DNA of 64,000 bases from Purshia tridentata (GCA_003254885.1 QANT01008764.1:62001-126000), one strand, 5' to 3'. Shown: positions 12,679 through 24,609, numbered from the stretch's first letter. Numbers and translations: made by a program. Notes: generated by a model from the sequence alone, not told the origin.

Positions 12679-12716
<38 letters not shown>
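12679..12716. repeat. (CT)n microsatellite
   Basis: About 19 uninterrupted CT units in spacer DNA. It is likely polymorphic between accessions. Confidence 0.9.
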
Positions 12717-12719
<3 letters not shown>

Positions 12720-14302
12720 TTGGAGTTGGAGTTGGAGTTAAAACTTAAAATTGGTTGATGTTGTTTGGATTCGTTTTTGCGTGGGAGTCTCCTTTTGATT
12801 CCCTTTCAATTGTATTTGTTGCTCTCACTTGCTCTTTGGTTGGTGGTGTGTGGTTGTTGGAGAGACGTGGCAATTGCTCTTATGAGTCTTATCATGTCCA
12901 ATTTGTTTAAAGTGATACCCTCCTTGTAAGAAGAAGACTTGGCCAATTAGAAATTCCTAGTTTGTTGTTAGAGCATGATTATTTATAGTGGAAAACTTCA
13001 TGATTTTGTTACATCAATTCTTCATCATCATCCTTTTTTTTCTTTTTTTAATTTATTTATAATAAGAGAATGTGCAGAATAAACTTTAGATACGTAAAAT
13101 CACTTACAAATCACATATATTATAAAATTTGAAATTTTTGTATGTCCATACAGAACGGCTTAATTTACGATTGATATTATGTTTTGAAAATAAATAAAGA
13201 TGATCATGACTTTATAAACTTTCTATATGGAATTCTTTCAGTGTTTTTTAGTTTTCACATTATTTTTTTCTTTTGACATAAGGGAGATGAATTTGGATTT
13301 GAGAGCTCTCCAATGTTGTGAAAAGAAATATTATTAAACCTATATCAATTAGTATGATGAATAATCATAAACCATTTTTAATTTCTCCTATATTATTTTG
13401 ATGAAAATGAATTTTAAAGATCAGATAAATATATACAGTCAGTTAAATATAGGGATTAATATTAATGTTTTGTCATTTGAGAATAAGAAATGAGGTTAGA
13501 AAAATTGAAGTGATCTCTTAATGAGTAGCCATGCACATGAAAACTTTGTTCATATTGAAATGGAGCCCAAAATTGTGCTTTGTTGCAGTCAACTGGAGGA
13601 CTTATTGCAACAACAAAAATGAGTGGCGAGCACCGAACACTGAGCCCTCATTTATATTCAAACTCGTCTTTTGATGACTATTGCTACTTTTTATAAAAAT
13701 ATAGCATATGTTTTTCTTTAAAGAGAAGGAAAGTGCAGATAGTGATTTGTCCTTTACCATTTACCAATTTTCTGGGTCACTCCATCCCTTCCCCAATCTG
13801 CTATGCATGTGGCCAATAAAACCTTCCACACTCGTGTATGCCACGTAATTAGAGAAATAAAACTATCAGATAGATATTACATACATTTATAATAAAAATA
13901 TTTTTTAGTGTATATATACCCCGTCCCAAATGAGCCCATTGTATTAGCGTAAAAAAAAAACACAATATCAGTATTTTTTTTCTTTATATTAAACATTCAA
14001 GTGGTGAGAGTGGGTGAGATAATGACTTAAATTTATGATTTTAGAGTTCGATTCTCTACAAATGTAACAAAAAATAATATATACATATATAATATATATT
14101 ACCTTTTCGCCAAACATATATTGTATTTGTTAAGATTCTTAAGAAGAATAGAATAATATGAAGATAAAACTAATTATATGAAAAAGACATTGGTTGTGAA
14201 ACTTGTGATGAAAAAGAATTGGGGCAAATAGATTTTTGCAGCAGGTAACAAATACAGAATTGGGGTTTGAAACGGGTCAAGAGACCCAATCCAGAATCTT
14301 AA

Positions 14303-14345
14303 TGGGCTTTTTAGCCCAAGCTCAAACAGGCATACTATTTGGGCT
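14303..14345. promoter_or_regulatory. Cluster of three site II motifs upstream of the 14633 gene
   Basis: TGGGCT at 14303-14308 and 14340-14345 (+) and its complement AGCCCA at 14313-14318. Site II elements (TGGGCC/T), bound by TCP factors, are typical of plant housekeeping, ribosomal and mitochondrial genes. They lie about 290-330 bases before the start codon. Confidence 0.45.
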
Positions 14346-14632
14346 TTGGGTGGTGATGCTCAAAGCCCCAAAGAATAAAGCACGCACGTTCAGGCTTCAG
14401 TTTATAAAACTGGTAAAAAAATCGAAATAATCGTACGGCAAACAATTCAGGTCATCCTTATTCCTTTCCGAAATTGAGATGGACGGTCCAAATTATTCAC
14501 AGGTTTCACTTCGTGGCCAAGTTACGAGCTCTTTGAGACTCCGAGTCTCTCTGACTGACAAAGACTCGAGCTTTCTCGGAGGGTCCGGAGAGCTGTTGGA
14601 TTAGATCAACTGGGTGTGTAGTAGAATGCACC

Positions 14633-17280
14633 ATGAAGCGATTTAGAGGCTCAGGAACCTTAATCTCGCGCTCTAAACCCGTGACCGAGCTCAGGAAGAA
14701 AGCTCTGAGATCATGGGCTGCTGTTCAGGACACTTTCTTTTCGACCAAGGTACTTGCTTCCTTTTCTAATTTCTTGGGGTTCTGTTTCTTATGCAATTGT
14801 TTGGGGTTTGTAAACGCTTTGTTTATTTTTTTATTTTTATGAATGTTTTAGGATATATTTGAAAGGCATAAAGTGGTATTTACTGCTGGAACTTCTATAG
14901 CTTCAGTCGCCACAGCATGGATTGGTGAGTTCTTCGTGAATTACTCCTTGGCCGCTCGTTAATTCTCAATTTTGTTTGGTTTTCTGCATTTATGTTCGTT
15001 TATGATCATCAAACCGACAAAGGGTGTGACCGTTTGAGTAAATGGTTAGTATTTTGCAACAAAATTTAGTGTGATGGATATAAATGTAGCAAACTATATA
15101 AGAAAAGGAGTGCCATTATTGGCACTCCACTTCAATTGAGGGTTGAAATATTTCCAGAGATTGAGGTGTAATTTGTTTGTCACCCTCACAAAATGGGGGC
15201 AAATTAAGTGTTTGTAAACTTTAGGGGTGGGACTTTGGTTGGACGGACCTGTATTCAACCTGAGCATTGGGCAATTTGGCCAAACATATTTGATAAATTT
15301 ACAAACAGACAAAATATTTGATTGAATTATTTAGTTACAAAAGATCATTATAATATAAAACATTTGGTTCTGTAATGCATTGAGGTGCAAATGTCTTCCT
15401 TTACCCTTATTACTATTGTCTCTCAATAACATTGTTAGAAATGAATGTCTTATACAATACTGAGTACACATCTGTGATGGGTGCAGGGTATACTTTACGC
15501 CACCTACATGATTCAAAAGTTGATCAAAGGCTTGAATCTATTGAAAAAGCTGTAAGCACACTATTGAAGTTGTTGACACTTTGCTTGAAATTCTCTATAC
15601 CTTTTAACAGAGAGTATGTTGTTCAATGCTTTCATAGAAATGCTTTTGGGCTATGAATCGCCCTGTAAGGAAAAGAAAAAGAAAAAGAAAAAGAAAAGTA
15701 TTCGTTCTACTATCTGTTCTTGTACTTCTGTTTTAATCCCATTTCTGTTATTAATAATTTTGATGGTGGGATAATGCATCATGTGCGCAAGTTCTGCCTG
15801 AATTTCTGTCGATTGATTTTGGTTTTATTCTTGCAACTTGAAATCTACTTTTACTTGATTATGTCATTACAAGGTTCGTTAAGGATGTTTTGACTTCTCT
15901 TTCTTTCTATATAGCTCTCCCTTTCTTATATACGTGGGTCATGTTTGTTAGATTTGTCTGCTTCTGTTTTTGTGGTAGGTGCAAAATAATCAGCATATTG
16001 AAGAGTCAGAAGTTAGAAAGATCATTAATTCTGGAAGTACTAGTATTCCTGCATGCATAGCCACTGCTGGAACCACTTTAGTTGTCGGGTTTGTTCCTAA
16101 ATCTTAATTTCTTGTCCGGAATATAATTGCTTTTTATTATGAAACTACAAATTTGAACTATTCAGAGTTATTGTGGTTTAAGCTTTTTGTAGCGTTCACC
16201 GGAATATTAAAAGTTACTATTCATGGTCAGCAATAATTTCACAAGGATTATGTCAGTTCGACCCCAGGGTTGTGGAGTTGTATGAGTCTCACATAAAGAG
16301 ACCACTCAATGAGTATGAGATAGCTTTTCTCAGAGATTTAATTGATAAAGGAAGCGTCTGCCTCTTCGATAGAAGAACTTTTTTTGTCTTGGTCCCGTGG
16401 AGCATGTGGTTTAATTCGATGCAAAGCGAAGAACTCATTGAGAATTGAGGTGTTCTTGGACTTAAATAAGTGATATCATTTAGTTCTTACGACATATGAG
16501 ATAAATTTTCACTTTCTTGTATTCTGGCATTGGTCCTTAAAGTATATTGGTCAAATTTAGCTGAAAGTTGGAAAATCATTATTTTCCAACAGTAGAAAAA
16601 GAAAGGCTTAGAGATGTTGGAAGGTTGGAACAAGATAATATGAACAGTAATGTGAGTATGAGATAGCTTTTCTCAGAGATTTAATTGATATCATTGAGAA
16701 TTGAGGTGTTCTTGGACTTAAATAAGTGATATCATTTAGTTCTTATGACATATGAGATAAATTTTCACTTTCTTATATTCTGGCATTGGTCCTAAAAGTA
16801 TATTGGTCAAATTTAGCTGAAAGTTGGAAAATCATTATTTTCCAACAGTAGAAAAAGAAAGGCATAGAGATGTTTGAAGGTTGGAACAAGATAATATGAA
16901 CAGTAATGTGCTTGAATCAGTCATGCTCAAAGTCATACCTATCACTGATAAGTATTTGTCCATTTACCCGACTGTATATTGTTGTTTGCCTCGTTTTTTA
17001 TTTAAAGATAACTCAGATTTAGCTTTTTGACCACCCTTTTAGTTTCTTACGTTTCCATCTCTTACTGAACTGCAGCTATGCTTTGGGTTGGCGAGGTGGA
17101 TGGTGGTATGCAAATAGGCAGTTCAGGAAGGAGCAGATGAATTTGTTGGGGCAAATTAAACCTAAAAGGTGGCAATTGCTTAGGCGGATAGAACCTAGAG
17201 CATGGCAATTTCAATTTCTCAAACGACCATTAATGAGACCCAGAACAACAGATCATGCAGCAAATCATCTGAAAAGATAA
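14633..17280 (+). CDS. Unrecognised small protein with two hydrophobic segments
   Basis: Five exons join in phase: 14633-14749, 14852-14924, 15487-15551, 15979-16088 and 17076-17280 (stop TAA), giving about 189 residues. The N-terminus is rich in Arg/Lys/Ser without acidic residues before position 20 (MKRFRGSGTLISRSK), which could be an organelle-targeting stretch. Hydrophobic segments lie at ~47-66 (VVFTAGTSIASVATAWIGY) and ~107-127 (SIPACIATAGTTLVVGYALG), separated by a charged helix-like linker (HDSKVDQRLESIEKA). The C-terminus is strongly basic with RPRTTDHAANHLKR at the end. This suggests a two-pass organellar or endomembrane protein. I do not recognise the family and assign no function. 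The clean splice sites and uniform phase support a real gene. The fourth intron contains a tandem duplication and a plastid-like insert. Confidence 0.75.
16311..16910. repeat. Tandem duplication inside intron 4 of the 14633 gene
   Basis: Copy 1 is 16311-16653 (343 bp) and copy 2 is 16654-16910 (257 bp). They are nearly identical (about half a dozen differences) except that copy 1 carries an extra 87-bp block at 16348-16434. Both begin gagtatgagatagctttt and end gaacagtaatgtg. The copies lie head to tail with no spacer. Confidence 0.85.
16348..16434. other. 87-bp insert containing a plastid 16S rDNA scrap
   Basis: This block is present in copy 1 but absent from copy 2 of the duplication, so its ends are exact. 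Its last 38 bases (16397-16434, beginning gtggagcatgtggtttaatt) match the universally conserved 3' region of bacterial-type 16S rRNA. The variant GATGCAAAGCGAAGAAC is as I recall it in chloroplasts (E. coli has GATGCAACGCGAAG). The first 49 bases are from an unidentified source. This is a nuclear plastid DNA fragment (NUPT), probably filler captured in break repair. Confidence 0.7.
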
Positions 17281-18271
17281 AGGACACCCATACCTCACAT
17301 AATTTTGGAGAATCCCATCAATCTTGTTGGAAAGGATAAATAGTGACGTGTTTTTGTTTGATGAGAAATCCTGATGGGAAAATGACTGTTCATATAGTTT
17401 TGCACCTGTTTGAGGAGGTTTTTTGTACTGATATATATCATAACATATAAATGAATCAGAATCATCTAAAGAATTGGATTTAGCTTTGTCTTTCTTATTA
17501 TGAATCAAGATATTGCTCCCAGGTATTACACAATCGAAACTGCCTTATACTCGCAATCCGCTTGAAATAGACCCACACATGCTTTTTGGTTGTTGGTTTC
17601 ATTTAATTCCTGTGCACGACCTGTGTGAGAAGTGAGGAATAATTGCTTAAGAAACCATGGTATGCTCTTCCAATAGAGAGCATAGCATCGGGCTTTTACT
17701 AGTTTTGACTTAGTAATTCTCTTACAACCAAATAATATTGCTCATATAAGATAAGCACTGTATGATTGCATTACCAACATTTTAAATTAAAAAACAATTG
17801 CATTGGGCAACCAAGGGTACCAACCTCAACGCTTATTTTTTTATGCTTATAGGAGAATTGCTCAAGTTTCGACTTTGTTTTTGTTTCTGTTTGTTTTTGA
17901 AAGGAGCCTTGTCAGGGATACATAGTCTATTACGATGTGACAATTATTACTTCATAAACGTAGCAACTCTTCTACACCATGTGTGAAACGAGAGATGGGT
18001 TTTAGCTTTCAATGCCTCCATTGGCAGTACGTCTTCAACTCGTGGCGGCGACGAAATCTAAGGTTGATATAGTTTTTTAGTGGTTTTAAATAATGAAAAG
18101 GGTAGGCCCCATTAGATGCCTCTGCTTAACTTTATAGTAAAACCACTAAACAATCTGTTGACGAAAGGAGGTGTATGAGCTATTGAGCTCCTCATGTGAA
18201 TACCCAATTCTGTTTTTATCTGGTTTTCTCCATCTATAAAAAATGTCAGAACCTTAAAAATAATATAACAT
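17281..18271. other. Spacer before the lipase pair
   Basis: 3' UTR of the preceding gene, then AT-rich spacer. No recognisable gene. A TATA box for the first lipase lies at 18235-18240. Confidence 0.5.
18235..18240 (+). promoter_or_regulatory. TATA box of lipase 1
   Basis: catcTATAAAaaatg lies 32-37 bases before the first ATG. A conventional start site ~30 bases downstream would fall almost on that ATG, so translation may begin at the second in-frame ATG (18278). Confidence 0.5.
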
Positions 18272-20258
18272 ATGAAGATGGCCAACATTGTAACCTCTAT
18301 TATTATTCTAGTTATTCTGTTCTGTGAGTCAGCAGTTGGAACTAGAACCAAGTTATTCTCGGGTAAAGGGCTGGATGCTATTTCTGCATTGGCAGCATCT
18401 CCCAATGATGATGGTATCTGTGCATCAATGGTAGCAACACAAGGCTATGCTTGTGAAGAGCATACAGTAATGTGCCTGATTTTATTGCTGTTCAGTTTAC
18501 AAGAATTGAGGTTCACAGTAAACACTGACTGATATAATGTAGGTGCATTTGGTTTTCAGGTAACAACACAAGATGGATATATTCTCAGTGTACAGAGAAT
18601 TCCAGTGGGAAAGTCACAGAAGGCATCAGGAAACGGGATACCAGTACTATTACAACATGGGCTACTTATGGTCAGTAACTCTACACCAGGAAGTTGATGT
18701 TTTCAATAGGTTCAGTAAGATGTAACAGTTTATATTGTGTGGTGAGCAGGATGGGATAACATGGCTACTACTACCTCCAGACCAATCTTTGGCATTCCTC
18801 TTGGCGGATAATGGGTTTGATGTGTGGATTGCCAACACCCGTGGAACCAAATATAGCCGCGGCCATACATCACTCAGTCCTGATGACTTGGTACTACGTC
18901 ATTCTCTTGTATCTCCTCTTTGTCACCAGCTTAGTTTGTTTTCCATATTAGATCATTGTTCTCCTTTTCTTTCAGGTTTATTGGGAATGGTCATGGGATG
19001 AATTGGTTTCTTTTGATCTCCCTGCTACATTCCAGTACGTGCATGATCAAACGGGACAGAAAACACACTATGTTGGACATTCACTGGTGAATTTCACTAA
19101 ATTGCAGTATTGCTCTGTTCCGGGATTTCTGAAAATGTTTGATGGACTCATACTAAGTATTGGAATTATTTTTAGGGAACTCTGATTGCTCTTGGTGCTT
19201 TCTCCAAAGACCAGCTACTGAATATGCTGAGATCAGCTGTCTTACTTAGCCCGATTGCTTATGTTGGTCAGATGCCCTCACCCCTTGCAAGAACTGCTGC
19301 TGAAAACTTTATTGCTGAGGTAAGAGCAATCCCTTTTTCTATCTATTTTAATTGTCCAACTGAATTCAACTCTTTGACAATCTATTGCATGCCTTCTTAT
19401 AAAACAGGCATTATACCGGGCAGATATTCGAGAATTTAATCCAAGAGGGTAAGAACCATTCTTTTTCAGTTGCTCCTTATAACCTTATGAAACTTGCTAT
19501 TGCTATCAGTGTTTCCAACTTCGATAATCTTTGTACTGAAAGTGACATATCCTGAATTCCCAATTGAATAGGGAGGCATTAGTCAAAGTTCTTAAGAATA
19601 TCTGCAAGAAACCAGGTGTTGACTGTACGAACTTGTTGACTGCTTTCACAGGTAGTACACATGCCCCTAATATGTTTACAAGCACTTCAACATTCTTCTA
19701 TTGACTTGGAATTTTTGGCAACTGTAGGTAGAAATTGCTGCTTAAATTCTTCCATAGTCGATCTTTTTCTAGACCATGAGCCTCAGCCATCTTCAACAAA
19801 AAACATGATCCATATTTCTCAGAGTAAGTGTTTCTAATTTCTGATTCACAAACCACTAGTGTTACCATTGATAAACTCTTCAGCTAATAGTAAATCAATG
19901 CTATGAACTCAAATTCAGTCCTGTGGTTTTCTGGACAGTGATAAGAGATGGGACACTTGCAATGTATGACTACAATGACAAGGATGAGAACATGAAACAC
20001 TACGGGCAGCCCACTCCTCCGGCATACAAAATGACAAGCATTCCGAATGACCTTCCTCTCTTCCTCAGTTATGGAGGGGCAGATGCTCTTTCTGATGTCA
20101 AAGATGTGAATCTGTTGCTGGACAACCTAAAAGATCATGATGGAGATAAGCTTGTGGTTCAGTACCGAGATGATTATGCTCATGCAGATTTTGTCATGGG
20201 CCAAACTGCTAAGCAAGATGTGTATGATCCTCTCCTGGCTTTCTTTAGACTTCAATGA
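18272..20258 (+). CDS. Acid-lipase family alpha/beta hydrolase (triacylglycerol lipase 2-like), tandem copy 1
   Basis: Nine exons in phase: 18272-18466, 18560-18670, 18750-18890, 18976-19086, 19176-19319, 19408-19448, 19572-19651, 19728-19823, 19939-20258; 412 residues. A signal peptide is seen at ~1-23 (VTSIIILVILFCESAVG), followed by the lid/lysosomal-lipase region GYACEEHTVTTQDGYILSVQ, the oxyanion region LLQHGLLMDG and the nucleophile elbow GHSLG, split between exons 4 and 5 (Ser185). Asp355 (SYGGADALSD) and His388 (YAHADF) complete the triad. The family hydrolyses acyl glycerols and lipid esters in the vacuole, ER or apoplast; the Arabidopsis relative MPL1 (At5g14180) is tied to aphid and insect defence. 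The start may be 18278 (MANIV) because the TATA box is very close. The second copy follows 1.07 kb downstream on the same strand. Confidence 0.93.
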
Positions 20259-21327
20259 GAACAATTTCTCTTGTAAAGTAAAGCCAACATTCTTGTTTTT
20301 CTTTTTGCTATTCATTCTCTTTGGTTCGCACAACCATGAGAGAGTTGTATCTAGTCATACTGTACCCTGATCCTTCTTTACCAACAAAAGTCATTATACT
20401 AAATTATACATTGAATAAATTGTTATACTAACGATTTCTATACATACTAAATTTTCACTTGCCAATACTAAATAACATTAAAAGTGTGGGTTACTGGTCA
20501 AAATGAAGTGGGATGGCTGTTACTAATGGGCATTCACAACCCATTAAAGTGTGGGTCACTGGCACAATTTATTGACAGTTTAGGGATCATTAGGAGTGCA
20601 TGTGAAACTCTTTTGTTAAAAACGCATAAAAAAGTTTCATTAAGAACTTCAGTTTTAAGTGAAAACACCAACAGAAAACATAAAAAGTTTCATTAAAAAC
20701 TTCTGTTTTTCCTGCATATTCACACAACAGAGAAAACCTTAGCGCTTCTCCATAAATACTTAGATGTGCCTTAAATCCAAGCCCCCTCAGTTGTGCCTTA
20801 ATCAAAGGCCTGTATATTATTCTGTTACTTGAGTTTAGGTTCAATTGATTGCATGTAATCAGCATGAAATTGGATTATTTGATTACCTAAATTGTAATTT
20901 GCTATAATTAACCTAATTGACTTATCTTTGTAAACGTCATAAATACCTCCTTTAATGGAAATAAATAAAAGTTATAAATACATCTTCAATTGTAATTGGA
21001 GATGAATAAAACTTAAGGAAGTTATGAATAAAGTTATGAATACATCTTCAGTTCTCAATTTTCTACGACCTTTAAGGAAAACATGTCAAAGTTTGACCTG
21101 TCACTATTTAAGATTTTGGGGGGTTGCTTTAGGACACATGTTTATTCTCATTACTAATTCATCAAAGAAAAAGGTAACTCCAGATATGGTAGAATGTGGC
21201 TGGATTCGGCAATAAATATTTTGTTTAATTATCCAATTTATTGGCTTAATATTTTTGCATATGGAGTTGTTTTCTATAAAGAGCAAAACTTTGAAAATTG
21301 TTGCACTAGGAGACACCTAAGCTCCAA
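20259..21327. other. Spacer between the two lipase genes
   Basis: 3' UTR of copy 1, then AT-rich spacer. A short imperfect direct repeat (aaaaagtttcattaa...acttc, around 20630-20700) is present. No lipase remnant or other gene is recognisable. The TATA box of copy 2 is at 21275-21280. Confidence 0.5.
21275..21280 (+). promoter_or_regulatory. TATA box of lipase 2
   Basis: tttcTATAAAgagc lies 48 bases before the ATG of the second lipase, in a position comparable to that of copy 1. Confidence 0.5.
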
Positions 21328-23575
21328 ATGACCAACCCTTCAACCACTCTACTGGTTGTGGCTCTACTTTATGTTTCAGCAGTTGCAGCAACAAGAACTA
21401 AGCTGCAATCAGTCAGCAATCTGGATGATGGTATTTGCACATCAATGGTGGAGACACAAGGCTATTTGTGCGAAGAACATAAAGTAATTTTAAGTGTCAG
21501 AAAAAGCCTGCCTTTAAATTCTGTCTTTTCAGTTTATATATGTCACTCTGTGTCAATATTGACCAAATTTTGTTGTCTTTTGTCATGGAACTTCTGGTGA
21601 GGTTTCAGGTAACAACAGAAGATGGTTATATCCTTGGCTTGCAGAGGATTCCAAGTGGACGGTCCGGTATTAAGAAAGCACATAAGCTGCCTGTTTTGTT
21701 ACAACATGGGATCTTTATGGTTTGTACCTAGGCACCATATTTAAGCATGTATACACTACTGTTACATACATGACATAAGGGAACTTAAGAACAACTGTGA
21801 ATGGTAACAGGATGCTGCAGCATGGGTACTCAATCCACCGGATAAAGCTTTGGCATTTATCTTGGCAGATAATGGTTTTGATGTATGGCTTTCCAATGCT
21901 CGTGGGACAAACTCTAGCCGTGGACACACGTCACTTAGTCCTAATGATGCGGTTCACTTGGTTTCACAAATGCTGATGACATACCATGCCAAATGCATCA
22001 TAGTATTTTACTAATGAATTCTATTATTTTCTATAATATGCAGGCTTACTGGGAATGGTCATGGGATGAACTGGCTGCTTATGATCTTCCTGCTCTATTC
22101 CACTATGTGCACAATCAAACAGGGCAGAAATTGCACTATGTTGGGCATTCCTTGGTAAAAAAAATTGTACTTTGTTGGTTGGTCTTTATAGGCACAGTTC
22201 AAGTTTTAGAATTTTGTTAGACATATATGCATGGCTGAGACTTGAAGTATTGAATTATAGGGAACTTTGGTTGCCCTTGCCGCCTTCTCCCAAGAAAAGC
22301 TGTTAGACGTGCTAAGATCAGCTGCTTTGCTTAGTCCAATTGCTTATCTGGGTCACGTGCCCTCACTGTTGGGAAGAATTGTTGGTGAAACATTTTTCAC
22401 TGAAGTACCACAACTCAATGAACTCTTTTGTTTTCAAATATGGATTCTGAAATTTATTGTTATGAAAAAAGAATAACTGACAAAAAATGTATCTGTTTTA
22501 TTTAACAGGAACTGTACTTGTTGGGTTTCCGCGAATTTCTTCCAAAAGGGTGAGATAGCGACTTAAGCAAGTTTCTTAAGTAGTAATGGCACATGCAGAC
22601 TATAACATAATTGCAGTTCAATTTGGTACAATTTTTTTGATAACTTCTTCAAAGGAAGGAGTGAAATTCAAGATACTACTCCATCTGATTAGAGGGTTGA
22701 AATATTTCAAATGTTGGGAAATGATATTAATCCATCTGATTCTTGGTCACTAATATTTTTCTTTTACTCTCAAAATCCCAATAGGCAGATTGCACACCAA
22801 CTTCTGGAGTTTATCTGCAGAAGACCGGGAATTGACTGCTCCAACTTAATGGCCATTATAACGGGTAATCATAATGTTATGCTTTTTTGTGTGTGGAGAA
22901 AATCACATTGCTAGCCTTGCTCATAAACACTTAACTCGAAGTTTTTTCCTCCACTGTTGATTGCCTTTTTATTTTTTGGCAATCAATAGGCCCAAATTGC
23001 TGCCTCAGTTCTTCAGGCGTAGATCTTTTACTTAATCATGTACCCCAGTCCACTGCAACAAAGAATGCTATGCATTTGGCTCAGAGTACGTCTCTTTCAT
23101 TTCCAGGTTCAGAATTGGTGAGCTGTAACAGCCAAAGGTCAAATGCACAATAAAAAGCCGTATTTTTTTTGAAACCTTTTATTCCTAGAAATTCTCTCCA
23201 ATTATGTTCAACTCTTAGGAAATTTCAACTGCTGCTTCGTTTTTCTTTTGGATAGTGCTCAGAAAGGGAACCATAGAAAAGTTCGATTATGGTTTTAAAG
23301 ACAGCAACATGAAGCACTACAGGCAACCTACTCCTCCTGTGTACAACATGACGAACATTCCAAAAGAAGTTCCTCTTTTCCTCAGCTATGGAGGTAAGGA
23401 TACACTTTCCGACGTTGATGACGTGAAGATTTTGCTTGACAACCTGAGAGATCATGAAAGGGACAAGCTTGTAGTACAGTACAGAGAGGAGTATGCTCAT
23501 ATGGATTTTATTATGGGTGTGAATGCTCATCAAGTTGTATATGATCCTCTACTGGCCTTCTTCAGGCTCCATTAA
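21328..23575 (+). CDS. Acid-lipase family alpha/beta hydrolase (triacylglycerol lipase 2-like), tandem copy 2
   Basis: Nine exons in phase: 21328-21483, 21609-21719, 21811-21951, 22044-22154, 22261-22404, 22509-22549, 22785-22864, 22990-23085, 23256-23575; 399 residues. Exons 2-9 have exactly the lengths of copy 1 (111, 141, 111, 144, 41, 80, 96, 320); only exon 1 differs, being 39 bases shorter through a deletion after the signal peptide. The signal peptide is [16 protein letters not shown]. The triad is Ser172 (GHSLG, again split by an intron), Asp342 ([10 protein letters not shown]) and His375 (YAHMDF). All catalytic parts are intact, so both copies look functional. Role as for copy 1; differences around the lid ([16 protein letters not shown] against ARTAAENFIAEALYRA) may change substrate preference. 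Confidence 0.93.
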
Positions 23576-24278
23576 GAGTCTAACCACATTCTAGAAGCTA
23601 TTTTAACTTTCACGCTCATTGTGTTAAGCATCTATACATATGAGCTTTCTTATAATGTAACTTAATTTGTCAGGAATAAAATATAAATAACTCCTTTGTC
23701 ACATCCAGAATCCACATAATATATGGCTACTATACAGTTTATCCCTTGGTACTGATAATCTGATATAGACTTGGGTTAAATCATGAGAATGGGGTAGATT
23801 TCTTAGCATGAAGACATCTTGAAGAACTTCACTGTATGAAAAAATTGTGCCCCAGTTTGTGTGGATAATAATATTGTTTTACTTGGTGATCTGCCAATTG
23901 AAACAAAATAGCATATAATTGAAGGACAATGACATTAAACAAGGGTAAATTCTGTTGGAGTACAAGCCTTATGATAGGTAGGTTGAACATGCTTTACAAA
24001 TGCCACTATGTGGCCTTAGAGTTTAAATTGATTGGCATAAATTACAAAACAGAATAGCACATATTATTTGCATCTAGATGAGCAGTGCAATGAAAATGTA
24101 AGAACCTGGCTTTGGGTTTCACATGCTACCAGAAATCCATAATATGAAAAGAAAAAGAACAACTATGGGTTTAGCTAGCTTTGGAATTCGAGTACAAGTT
24201 ACGTCTACAAGACTATTTAGAGAAGCAGATCTGGCTAAGCTAAATTAAAGGACCAAAAAAGCTCTGTTTTCTCTCTTC
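23576..24278. other. Spacer downstream of lipase 2
   Basis: Lipase 3' UTR and AT-rich spacer, with the 3' UTR of the minus-strand small gene at its right end. No other gene is seen. Confidence 0.5.
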
Positions 24279-24554
24279 TCAAAGATACAAATTTGGCCTT
24301 AGAGCAAAATGATTCTGTGCTGCAATATGAGCTGCTATAAATGGATCATCAGCATCATTGTTTCTTGCTTGATGACCCTTTGTCCTCTTTGATGGCAAGA
24401 AAAGCTCCTCACAGTGAATAGCAGAAGGTGGTGAACCTGTGTTTACTTGATGATTAAGTGTCCAACCAACTGAGGACCTCAACGTTTTCTTTAGCTTGCG
24501 AACTAAATTGATGGCTTTCTCCATCCTCATAAGCTTCTTTGTTCTGTTTTTCAT
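24279..24554 (-). CDS. Small basic protein, unrecognised
   Basis: A single-exon 91-residue frame starting MKNRTKKLMRMEKAINLVRK and ending HFALRPNLYL. The first third is a strongly basic amphipathic helix candidate (KKLMRMEKAINLVRKLKKTL); the middle holds GWTLNHQVNTGSPPS, and the tail has DADDPFIAAHIAAQNHF. A TATA box on the same strand lies about 55-70 bases upstream (24610-24625), giving a plausible 30-base leader and supporting a transcribed gene. There is no signal peptide or known domain. The function is unknown; it may be a lineage-specific small plant protein. A chance frame is possible, but the TATA spacing argues against it. Confidence 0.55.
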   Translation of the reverse strand: MKNRTKKLMRMEKAINLVRKLKKTLRSSVGWTLNHQVNTGSPPSAIHCEELFLPSKRTKGHQARNNDADDPFIAAHIAAQNHFALRPNLYL

Positions 24555-24609
24555 AATGTGTATCTCTATCTCACTCTCTGAAGTTGGTAATGGTGGGTTT
24601 GTGTGCTTG

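Larger units (their letters stand above)
11514..14632. other. Spacer between ERF gene and the next gene
   Basis: It holds the ERF 3' UTR, then AT-rich spacer. A (CT)n microsatellite lies at 12679-12716. No convincing gene is seen; open frames near 12157-12402 (-) and 12530-12748 (+) have no motifs and look like chance. The last 350 bases carry site II motifs belonging to the downstream gene. Confidence 0.5.

Noticed and set aside
12530-12748. 72-codon frame running through the CT microsatellite
   Set aside because: Half of it is the translated repeat (SLSLSL); there is no domain or conserved segment.
16397-16434. A functional rRNA gene
   Set aside because: Only 38 bases of 16S-like sequence are present, inside a nuclear intron.
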